Positions 1 through 5,778 of a stretch of DNA of 6,157 bases are shown here, piece after piece. The DNA comes from CAYGZT01 sp964354445 (GTDB lineage Bacteria > Patescibacteriota > Minisyncoccia > UBA6257 > JAGOQP01), in assembly GCA_964354445.1 (NCBI GenBank), contig CAYGZT010000014.1, positions 1-6,157 of the forward strand, given 5' to 3'. Position 1 is the first letter of the stretch. Every line of letters begins with the position of its first letter. Made by a program: the position numbers and the translations under genes. The notes under the pieces are model-generated. The model was not told where the DNA came from and ran no database searches. It was given only the letters and a program-made list of their open reading frames with translations.

Positions 1-2336
1 ACGACGTTTCTGTACGGCGTTCCAAATCCCAACAAAACCGAAACCGCCATCAGCGTGTAGAACCAGCCGCGCGTTTGGTCAATGCCTTCACAGATAAAGT
101 CGGCGGGAAATCCTTCAGGGGGGTCGTTCTTCTTGACGCCAGAAACAAAGGGATAATGTACGCTCCCATACGGCATTGAACCGGAATCAAACCATACGTC
201 CGCAACATCGGGGACTCGCCGCATAACTTTTCCGCACTTCCCGCACGAAAGCTCAATCGCATCAACGTAGGGACGATGAACATCAACATTCCCCCAAGCG
301 TCGGTGGGAACATTATCAAGCGGCACCTCCCAAAACTCTCCCGGCTTAAGATAACGCATGTCAAATACTTCGATTCCCGTCACGTGCCGCGTTGCGGCTT
401 CAAGCATCCACAAAGGATCGCCATGCCCCACGATAAGAATTCGCTTACCGGAATGTTGAGCGTCAAGGTCGCGGATTGCCGCATACATCCGCCGGCGAAC
501 ATCCAAAAGCGTCTCTCCCTTTTCCGGTGCTACGGTGAGTCGATCGACATCGTTTTTGAAAAACTTCTGATACTCCAAAACTTTCTTGCGGTTAAAAACA
601 CCGCAGTTCAGCTCACCCAGACGTTTATCAACAATCACGCGCGCACCCGTGTGTTTTGCGATAAGCGCCGCGGTCTTCCTGGTACGGCGGTATGGTGACG
701 CGACGATGATATCAATCTCCTTCTTTGCAAGCGAGCGCGCCGCTTTTTCAACGTCTTTTGTACCTTGTGGGGTAAGCCGAGAAACGAATCTGCCGGTCTC
801 AAGTCCTGAAGCAAGCCAGCCGTTTTTATTGGATGTCGCATGCCCGTGGCGCATGAGGATAAAGGTGTTGGTGCGCGCGCGGTTCCGATTGAGTTCCTCC
901 AAACTCCCCGCTACCATGGTGGCGGCGCAGGATGCACAACGCCAGATCGGAAGCGGCGTTCCCCAATACCGGTCGCGCGACAAGGCCCAGTCACGCGCCG
1001 CCGAAATCCACTCGCCGAACCTTCCTTCTTTCAGATGCGGCGGCACCCATGTGACATCCTTGTTTGCCTTCAGAAGTTCCTTGCGAAGGCGCGACGTTTC
1101 AAAAAACCATGACTTACGCGCGAAGTACAAAAGCGATGTTGAGCACCGCCAGCAGTGAGGATACTCGTGTTCAATATTTTCCGATGCAAGCAGAATCCCG
1201 CGTTTTTTTAAGTCCGCAACAACCAGCGGATCCGCTTCCTTCACAAACTTCCCTTCTCCGATCACCCCTTTCTTCATCGTTCCGTCGGCATTGACCGTTT
1301 CGGGGACCATGTGTGCTTCGCTGATACCGCGCGCAAAGACGAGGTTAAAGTCGTCTTCCCCGAACGCCGGCGCAATGTGCACCAACCCCGTTCCTTCCTC
1401 GGTTGAAACGAAATCCGCCGCAAGCACCGAGTAGGGCTTAATAGGCAAAGAGAGCGTATCCCGATAGGGATACGGCGGTTCATATTCCCATCCCACCATC
1501 GCCGATCCTTTTTTGGTCGCCGTTGTCCGGGCGCCCTCAAACTCCTTGGGCAGGCGCTGCGCCCACGCAAAATCCTTGCCGATTGCAAATCGTGAGTAGG
1601 TGCTGCTGCCGCGTACCGCGACCGCAATGTTCGCCGGAAGCGTCCACGGCGTGGTAGTCCACACCAGCAGGTACTCGTTCTTCTTTCCTTTCAGCTTTAG
1701 TTTGATGTAAACAGAAGAGTCGGGAACAGTCCGATACACCTCCGGCTGCCCCAGTTCGTGACTGGATAGCGGTGTCTGGCAGCGCGGGCAGTAGGGTGTC
1801 ACCTTGTAAAACTCCTTGAGATACCCACGCTCATGAATGCGCTTAAACACCCACCACAAACTCTCGATAAAGTCAGGTGTGTAGGTGGCATAAAATTTAT
1901 CGAGGTCAAGCCAAAATCCGATACGCTCAGTGAGTTTCTCCCATTCATCTTTGTACCTCCAGATGGACTCTTTCGCCTTCTCGTTGAACTTCTCAACGCC
2001 GATCGTTTCGATCTCTCTTTTTGACGAAATACCCAGTGCTTTTTCCGCTTCAACCTCTATAGGGAGGCCGTGAGTATCCCAGCCGGCCTGCCGCGGCACG
2101 ACGTACCCGCGCATCGTCTTGTAGCGCAAAAACACGTCCTTGAACACGCGCGCCAGCACGTGATGGATGCCGGGCCGCCCGTTTGCATACGGGGGACCCT
2201 CCCAAAACCTGAATACTTTCGCCGCTTTTCCTTTTTTGGGAACGAGTGTCTTTTTGAAGATTTGCTTTTCTTTCCAGAATGCCAGAATTTTTTCCTCAAG
2301 TTCTGGCGGATTGAATGACTTCAGATGTTGTAACAT
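1..2336 (-). CDS. ileS: Isoleucyl-tRNA synthetase with inserted histidine-phosphatase domain (3' end off window)
   Basis: Class I aminoacyl-tRNA synthetase that charges tRNA-Ile with isoleucine in the cytoplasm. About 778 codons are visible from ATG at 2336; the C-terminal part (KMSKS loop, anticodon-binding domain) lies beyond position 1. Seen in order: PPYANGRPGIHH, the HIGH-type signature (residues ~48-59, variant GIHH); AGWDTHGLPIE; zinc knuckle C183-PR-C186 paired with C395-WR-C398; CP1 editing domain with VWTTTPWTLPAN (W226) and HIAPAFGEDD (H320-D329); RDWALSRDRYWGTPLPIW; a second zinc ribbon, C467-x2-C470 and C698-x2-C701; VPDVADVWFDSGSMPYG (W715); and GIDQTRGWFYT near the window edge. 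The motifs fit the eukaryote-like/actinobacterial IleRS type. The 227 residues between C470 and C698 are far more than the few dozen usual there, because a phosphatase domain sits in that loop. No Shine-Dalgarno precedes the ATG, but homology begins just after it (LKSFNPPELEEKILAFW), which supports this start. No frame break is visible. Confidence 0.96.
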   Translation of the reverse strand, partial: MLQHLKSFNPPELEEKILAFWKEKQIFKKTLVPKKGKAAKVFRFWEGPPYANGRPGIHHVLARVFKDVFLRYKTMRGYVVPRQAGWDTHGLPIEVEAEKALGISSKREIETIGVEKFNEKAKESIWRYKDEWEKLTERIGFWLDLDKFYATYTPDFIESLWWVFKRIHERGYLKEFYKVTPYCPRCQTPLSSHELGQPEVYRTVPDSSVYIKLKLKGKKNEYLLVWTTTPWTLPANIAVAVRGSSTYSRFAIGKDFAWAQRLPKEFEGARTTATKKGSAMVGWEYEPPYPYRDTLSLPIKPYSVLAADFVSTEEGTGLVHIAPAFGEDDFNLVFARGISEAHMVPETVNADGTMKKGVIGEGKFVKEADPLVVADLKKRGILLASENIEHEYPHCWRCSTSLLYFARKSWFFETSRLRKELLKANKDVTWVPPHLKEGRFGEWISAARDWALSRDRYWGTPLPIWRCASCAATMVAGSLEELNRNRARTNTFILMRHGHATSNKNGWLASGLETGRFVSRLTPQGTKDVEKAARSLAKKEIDIIVASPYRRTRKTAALIAKHTGARVIVDKRLGELNCGVFNRKKVLEYQKFFKNDVDRLTVAPEKGETLLDVRRRMYAAIRDLDAQHSGKRILIVGHGDPLWMLEAATRHVTGIEVFDMRYLKPGEFWEVPLDNVPTDAWGNVDVHRPYVDAIELSCGKCGKVMRRVPDVADVWFDSGSMPYGSVHYPFVSGVKKNDPPEGFPADFICEGIDQTRGWFYTLMAVSVLLGFGTPYRNV
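321..872 (-). other. Histidine phosphatase (RHG) domain inserted in frame within IleRS
   Basis: This is a domain inside the ileS reading frame (about residues 489-672), not a separate gene. It opens with the strand TFILMRHGHAT; R496-H497-G498 is the RHG motif whose His becomes phosphorylated in this superfamily. Next come the diagnostic SPYRRTRKTAALIAK (matching SPxxRxxxTA), LGELNCGVF (the acidic Glu position), and ILIVGHGDPLWML with the second catalytic His, H638. All canonical active-site residues are therefore present, so the domain looks catalytically competent. Synthetase sequence resumes at DVHRPYVDAIELSCGKCG (H687). Superfamily membership is clear from the motifs. The substrate (nucleotide, sugar phosphate, phosphoprotein or other) cannot be told from sequence, and any role in tRNA charging or editing is speculation. 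Confidence 0.92.
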
Positions 2337-2417
2337 AGAACCGATTCACTGATACACATCCGCTTGTAATTCGGAGTTTGCAGCGGAATGAATAGGATAA
2401 AACTTACCGATAGGGTC

Positions 2418-2426
2418 ACTATATCA
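2418..2426 (-). promoter_or_regulatory. Candidate extended -10 promoter for ileS
   Basis: On the minus strand the bases read TGATATAGT: an extended -10 TG, one spacer base, and TATAGT (5/6 match to TATAAT). It lies about 80 bases before the ileS ATG, giving a leader of roughly 70-75 nt. A -35 match 17 bp upstream (TTTATT) is weak and overlaps the T-tract of the preceding terminator. The element resembles the TGATATAAT found ahead of the secreted-protein gene. In the leader, TCCGCT and AGCGGA (plus-strand 2382-2387 and 2359-2364) can form a 6-bp stem. No T-box specifier or antiterminator sequence is seen. Confidence 0.45.
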
Positions 2427-2437
2427 GGCAGCATCGG

Positions 2438-2477
2438 AAAAATAAAGAAACGCCCCCGACAGGACGTCGAGAGCGTT
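2438..2477 (-). terminator. Intrinsic terminator after the secreted-protein gene
   Basis: On the minus strand a 12-bp stem AACGCTCTCGAC / GTCGGGGGCGTT (two G-U pairs, no mismatch) closes a 5-base loop GTCCT. It is followed directly by the T-rich run TCTTTATTTTT. It lies about 60 bases after the tandem TGA stops of the upstream gene and just before the ileS promoter, so it separates the two minus-strand transcripts. The plus strand has no T-run after the stem, so it acts in one direction. Confidence 0.88.
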
Positions 2478-2536
2478 CCTTGACCATTTTGGCGTTACCG
2501 AACGTTCTGACTCCGAAACTTCATTCCTCCAGCTCA

Positions 2537-3652
2537 TCACCCGCCGATCTTGAAGAGGAGAATGCGCTTGAACATGTTGAGTAGGTTCTGGAAGATGAAC
2601 GTGGGCGGTTTGACAATGGGTCCACCCCCCGTTGGAGGAGGAGTGGTCGGAGGAGGAGGGGGTGTGGTTGCCTGAATGTTAGTAAATTCGAACACATCGG
2701 CAGTGCGGTGCAGCGTGCGGTACACGTAACGGTTGCGGTGGACAACAACAGGAGACAGGTTGCCGTTGTAATTAAACGAGTAAATTATATCACCTTCTTC
2801 GGGAGCACCTACCATACCTCCGGTTGATCTGACAGAGATTTGCCGAGCACTGGCGATGCCCAGTATTTTAGGCTTGGCGAGGTCCGAGAGGTCGACGAAA
2901 ACCATGTACCACGGAGCTCCATAGGAAGAGTACTGAGTGTTAAATGCGTTGTAGTTCTGGTTCTCGGCTGCGTTGAACACCGTTGCTCCCGGGAGACTAA
3001 GGTACGAGCCTGGTATTGTCACCATTCCCTTATTCCCATCCATTTTAAGTTTGCTACCGTTGCTGCTGCATCCGCCTGTTGCAATAACGGCTTGAGATTC
3101 TGGGATGTTATACAGCTTTTTAATTTCTTTTATAACATCACTCTGCTCGGACAATCCCGACATAACGCACGCGTCAGAGTATGAGCCGACCGCCTTGAAG
3201 CTAAGAGGGCTTGATGAGATGTCATACACGTCTACCGGTGCAGGTTTGTTGCCATAACCAGTGACTGGAGTCTGTATGTACATTCGCTTCCCTGCCCCAT
3301 CAACAGAAATTGTGCTTTCCGCCGAAGGCAATGCCAATGTGGCAACTTCCTGCACACTGGCAGGTGACGTTATATCAAACGCCTTAAGAGATGCCGTAGT
3401 CGGTATTTGGTAGGTGGCACCAGCGACCGTTATCTTGCCGAACACATACGTTTTTGCACCGGTCGCTGCAAAGCCGACAACTCCCATACCCTGGAGAGGA
3501 TACGTGACAAAAGAACTGCTCCGGTTTATTAAGGTTTGTTCAACCACCACGTCACCACTTTCACCGATGGAGTAGATAGCATACACATCGTCTGAAGTGC
3601 CCGAACAGAGCTTCGTCTTGCACGTCTTTGATCCGGCCAGGTCTGAGACAAA
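2537..3652 (-). CDS. C-terminal part of secreted beta-propeller-like protein, in frame after an amber codon
   Basis: This frame continues, with no shift, the reading frame of the gene that stops at 3653-3655. From TTT at 3652 it stays open for about 371 codons to TGA at 2537-2539, with a second TGA right behind it. It begins FVSDLAGSKTCKTKLC and keeps the repeat style of the upstream half: SLKAFDITSPAS, VDVYDISSSP, and YMVFVDLSDLAKPKILG (near 2905) resemble LVIVD-type propeller blades. It has no signal peptide of its own. The nearest internal start (GTG at 3586) has no ribosome-binding site and would cut into a blade, so an independent gene is unlikely. Near the end come a Pro/Thr-rich linker (TPPPPPTTPPP, about 2625-2670) and a basic hydrophobic tail, FIFQNLLNMFKRILLFKIGG, perhaps an amphipathic or membrane-associating segment. 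Either the gene is broken by a nonsense mutation or the amber codon is read through. Function unknown. Confidence 0.72.
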   Translation of the reverse strand, partial: FVSDLAGSKTCKTKLCSGTSDDVYAIYSIGESGDVVVEQTLINRSSSFVTYPLQGMGVVGFAATGAKTYVFGKITVAGATYQIPTTASLKAFDITSPASVQEVATLALPSAESTISVDGAGKRMYIQTPVTGYGNKPAPVDVYDISSSPLSFKAVGSYSDACVMSGLSEQSDVIKEIKKLYNIPESQAVIATGGCSSNGSKLKMDGNKGMVTIPGSYLSLPGATVFNAAENQNYNAFNTQYSSYGAPWYMVFVDLSDLAKPKILGIASARQISVRSTGGMVGAPEEGDIIYSFNYNGNLSPVVVHRNRYVYRTLHRTADVFEFTNIQATTPPPPPTTPPPTGGGPIVKPPTFIFQNLLNMFKRILLFKIGG

Positions 3653-3655
3653 CTA
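3653..3655 (-). other. In-frame TAG interrupting the secreted-protein reading frame
   Basis: The minus-strand context is AAG TAC TAG TTT GTC TCA. Upstream and downstream halves lie in the same frame (plus-strand low coordinate 2 modulo 3), and there is no other stop between 5236 and 2540. The residues around it, GKY-stop-FVSD, look like one beta-strand (compare AYLFIN earlier in the protein). A single substitution from TTG (Leu) would restore YLFVSD. smpB in this window also ends in TAG, so UAG is a normal stop here and general reassignment is not indicated. No selenocysteine- or pyrrolysine-type element is evident by eye. Confidence 0.85.
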
Positions 3656-5236
3656 GTACTTACCGCCGCCGCCCTTGTACCCAAACAATCCCGTCGTAGA
3701 ATAACCTTTACCTAAATAGACGAGGTCACTCGTTGCTGTCAAACTTGCCGATGCCGAGTCGACTTTCAGTGCTGCGACACCATTAACCTCGCCTTGCCAT
3801 CCCACACTGACCAAAATGTACGGGCTATTGTCAAGAACAACTACATCGGCGAAGGTTGGGGGTGCGTTGTTAACAGTGGTAAAGTCTTGAAGGTCTGCAG
3901 AGGTAACGGGACGTCCTCCTGCCGCAAGGATATCCTTCACATTAATTGTTCTTTTAAGCGTGGGGCTGGTGGGATTGCTGATGTCATATACCATCAGTTG
4001 TTGTCCCGCATTAATGAAGAGGTAGGCCTTCCCTCCAAAATAAGCTGCTTTTGCTCCCCGCGGGAATGGCTTTACGGGCTCGACCGCATTTTTCGCCCAC
4101 CGGCCGTCGCTGTGAAATTCAAGATAGCCAGGCGTCAGGTCGGTTGCCGGGTCGTTACCCTGCCACTTGCCGTAGGTGTTGATGAAACGTTGTACCAGTG
4201 CAAGCCCGGAATCCCCGCCAGGCACATACACCATTCGGTCTTGGACCTTTGCCAATGATGAACCAAACGCCGGAGCAAAACTAAGCATAAACTCCATCGT
4301 GGGAACTTGAAGATCAGACGGTGAAAGGAAATCTTTATATTCATTTCTCACTTCCTGAGAGAGAAGCCATGGAGGAGCAAAATCTCCCCCCATTCCAAGA
4401 CCCTGGCCAGAAGTTATGCTACGTATATAGCGCAACACATACCCCGATGGCGGAGTGATATTGATGACGCGATAGCATCGAACACATCCCGCTGCACTTT
4501 TTTTCTCTACTCCCAGCATATATGTGGTCTCCAATTTATTCGCCGGCGGACTGAGCTTACCCCCTGCTATAATCACACCAGCTGGCACGTCGACATTAGT
4601 AACTCCGTTAAAAGAAACAACCTCAAACGAGGTTTGTGCCTTTTCATCCGCCGTCAGACTCCTTACCAAAGATCCCTTGTAGTCAACAATTTCGCCTTTA
4701 AAGACAGTTGGGATTTGTGCATATCCTCCACCAAGTGTCTCGAGGCTGTTGAAGTTGTAGCGGAATTTTAACTGTATGTTCTGCGTAGAGCCGTTCGGCA
4801 GGGGTTGTGGGGGCTGCCCGTTTGTGCTTCCAATCCCCCAAATAAAGTTGCCGAACCAGAGATTGGTGGCATAATCTCCCCCCTCAGGAGGTTGCTTCAC
4901 GTCGATTGAATACCGTTCGTTGGGACCAAGTGTCCGCAGGACATACGAACCGGTTCCAACCCCCGAATGTACAACGACCCCAGCGGTGCCCACGGGAGCT
5001 GGCCAAAAAAATATGTCAAACTTAATCTGGCTGAGTTCTTGCGCATTTGGGTCGCGAACATACGTGAAACGGTCATAGCCGCTTCCCGCCCCCATCGCCG
5101 CCGTTACATTAAGTGTAAATGTTCCTCCTCCCGTTCCCCCTCCACTCTGCGCCTGCACCGGAGCAAGTGGTAGCGAAGAAAACATGATACTGAGAACAAG
5201 CGCCACGACAAAAACGGTGGCAAAATTTTTCTTCAT
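3653..5236 (-). CDS. Secreted beta-rich / beta-propeller-like protein, N-terminal part (ends at amber codon)
   Basis: Encodes 527 residues from ATG at 5236. A classical Sec signal peptide is visible: basic MKKN, hydrophobic core FATVFVVALVLSIMFSSLPLA, and a likely cleavage after VQA in APVQAQSGG. A Gly/Thr-rich mature start (SGGGTGGGTFTLNV) follows, then a beta-rich region with a CVRC pair (residues ~250-255). From about residue 340 there are propeller-like segments: RMVYVPGGDSGLALV, AYLFINAGQQLMVYDISNP (M415; LVIVD-repeat style) and ADVVVLDNSPYILVSVG. The ORF stops at TAG after GYKGGGGKY, in mid-blade, yet the frame continues for another 371 codons, so this is best read as the first ~60% of a ~898-residue exported protein. 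No catalytic motif is recognised; a binding or structural cell-surface role is inference. No Shine-Dalgarno is seen. It has its own promoter, divergent from smpB. Confidence 0.85.
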   Translation of the reverse strand: MKKNFATVFVVALVLSIMFSSLPLAPVQAQSGGGTGGGTFTLNVTAAMGAGSGYDRFTYVRDPNAQELSQIKFDIFFWPAPVGTAGVVVHSGVGTGSYVLRTLGPNERYSIDVKQPPEGGDYATNLWFGNFIWGIGSTNGQPPQPLPNGSTQNIQLKFRYNFNSLETLGGGYAQIPTVFKGEIVDYKGSLVRSLTADEKAQTSFEVVSFNGVTNVDVPAGVIIAGGKLSPPANKLETTYMLGVEKKSAAGCVRCYRVINITPPSGYVLRYIRSITSGQGLGMGGDFAPPWLLSQEVRNEYKDFLSPSDLQVPTMEFMLSFAPAFGSSLAKVQDRMVYVPGGDSGLALVQRFINTYGKWQGNDPATDLTPGYLEFHSDGRWAKNAVEPVKPFPRGAKAAYFGGKAYLFINAGQQLMVYDISNPTSPTLKRTINVKDILAAGGRPVTSADLQDFTTVNNAPPTFADVVVLDNSPYILVSVGWQGEVNGVAALKVDSASASLTATSDLVYLGKGYSTTGLFGYKGGGGKY

Positions 5237-5260
5237 AAAAACAGTGGGTATTGTTACTTA

Positions 5261-5269
5261 TGGTATGAT
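5261..5269 (+). promoter_or_regulatory. Extended -10 promoter for smpB (likely leaderless transcript)
   Basis: TGGTATGAT fits the extended -10 form TGnTATAAT with one mismatch. The -10 hexamer ends 12 bases before the smpB ATG at 5282, so a start site about 7 nt downstream of it leaves a leader of only ~5 nt or none. There is no Shine-Dalgarno in that space (TATATCACACTC), which agrees with leaderless initiation. No good -35 is seen. It overlaps the minus-strand -10 by two bases. Confidence 0.6.
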
Positions 5270-5276
5270 TATATCA
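5268..5276 (-). promoter_or_regulatory. Extended -10 promoter for the secreted-protein gene
   Basis: The minus strand reads TGATATAAT: a perfect TATAAT (5273 down to 5268) with an extended TG one base upstream. The start site would fall near 5261, giving a leader of about 25 nt to the ATG at 5236, with no Shine-Dalgarno in it. No convincing -35 is seen at 17 bp; an extended -10 can work without one. It overlaps the smpB -10 on the opposite strand. Confidence 0.7.
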
Positions 5277-5281
5277 CACTC

Positions 5282-5722
5282 ATGGAACCGGTTGTGAATA
5301 AAAGGGCTCGTTTTGATTATTCCATCCTTGAAACCCTTGAGGCTGGTTTGGCACTTCTGGGACACGAAGTAAAGGCCATTAAAACAGGGAAAGCAAGCAT
5401 TGTCGGCTCGTACGTCAAAATCTACGGAAATGAAGCGTGGCTGGTGGGAGCGCAAATTAGCCCCTATCAGGAAAAAAACACGCCTGCCAAGTATGACCCC
5501 AAGCGCCCCCGTAAACTGTTGCTGCGACACGAACAAATCAAGACGCTGACAGGCAAGACGCATGAGAAGCGATTGACAATAGTGCCCCTGAAGTTGTATA
5601 ATAAGAGCGGTAGGGTGAAGCTTGAAATCGCGCTTGCCAAAAGCAAGAAAGCGCCCGATAAACGGGAAGTGATAAAGAAAAGAGACGCTCAGCGAGAAAT
5701 GAGAAGGGGAATGAAATTGTAG
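5282..5722 (+). CDS. smpB: SsrA-binding protein SmpB
   Basis: Encodes 146 residues, close to the family's usual ~150-160. SmpB binds the tRNA-like domain of tmRNA and brings it to the A site of stalled ribosomes, starting trans-translation. Family landmarks are NKRARFDYSILETLEAG, GHEVKAIKTGKASIVGSYV, GNEAWLVGAQISPY, the PRKLLLRHEQIKTLTGK block, LTIVPLKLYNKSGRVKLEIA, and the basic tail KREVIKKRDAQREMRRGMK that reaches toward the decoding centre. The ATG at 5282 is chosen because it is the only ATG before the conserved core. GTG at 5294 (just before NKRARFDY) is a possible alternative. It stops at TAG. The tmRNA gene follows 56 bases later with no terminator between, so the protein and its RNA partner are probably co-transcribed. 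Promoter spacing suggests a leaderless mRNA. Confidence 0.97.
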   Translation: MEPVVNKRARFDYSILETLEAGLALLGHEVKAIKTGKASIVGSYVKIYGNEAWLVGAQISPYQEKNTPAKYDPKRPRKLLLRHEQIKTLTGKTHEKRLTIVPLKLYNKSGRVKLEIALAKSKKAPDKREVIKKRDAQREMRRGMKL

Positions 5723-5778
5723 AACGATGTCGTCTCGCCAAAAAAGCAGAATGCGTAAAGCGCGGCGCGAAATACTGC

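Noticed and set aside
321..872. Separate histidine-phosphatase gene overlapping ileS
   Set aside because: The phosphatase motifs are in the same frame as the IleRS sequence before and after them with no stop, so it is an inserted domain of one polypeptide.
586..1158. 190-residue plus-strand ORF (and the overlapping one at 276-698)
   Set aside because: It lies antisense to ileS, where the minus-strand frame encodes unmistakable synthetase and phosphatase motifs. The plus-strand translation is low-complexity, Arg/Ser-rich and resembles no family.
2337..2411. T-box riboswitch in the ileS leader
   Set aside because: The leader is only ~75 nt. It has no T-box antiterminator consensus and no intrinsic terminator of its own; only a weak 6-bp stem is visible.
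2534..2539. UGA reassigned to glycine (code 25, known in some candidate-phyla lineages)
   Set aside because: Two consecutive TGA codons end the secreted-protein frame, right before a strong terminator. No in-frame TGA occurs within ileS, the secreted gene or smpB, and glycines use GGN codons.
2537..3586. Independent 349-residue gene starting at GTG 3586
   Set aside because: There is no ribosome-binding site, signal peptide or promoter there. The same frame is open upstream to the TAG at 3653, and the repeat architecture continues across it, so it is better read as the C-terminal part of the upstream gene.
3600..3660. Pyrrolysine- or selenocysteine-type recoding at the internal stop
   Set aside because: Selenocysteine uses UGA, not UAG. 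By eye there is no stable hairpin right after the codon, and the protein is not a methylamine methyltransferase or other known pyrrolysine protein.
5723..5778. Separate ssrA promoter
   Set aside because: No acceptable -10/-35 pair or extended -10 was found between the smpB stop and the tmRNA 5' end; co-transcription with smpB is the simpler reading.
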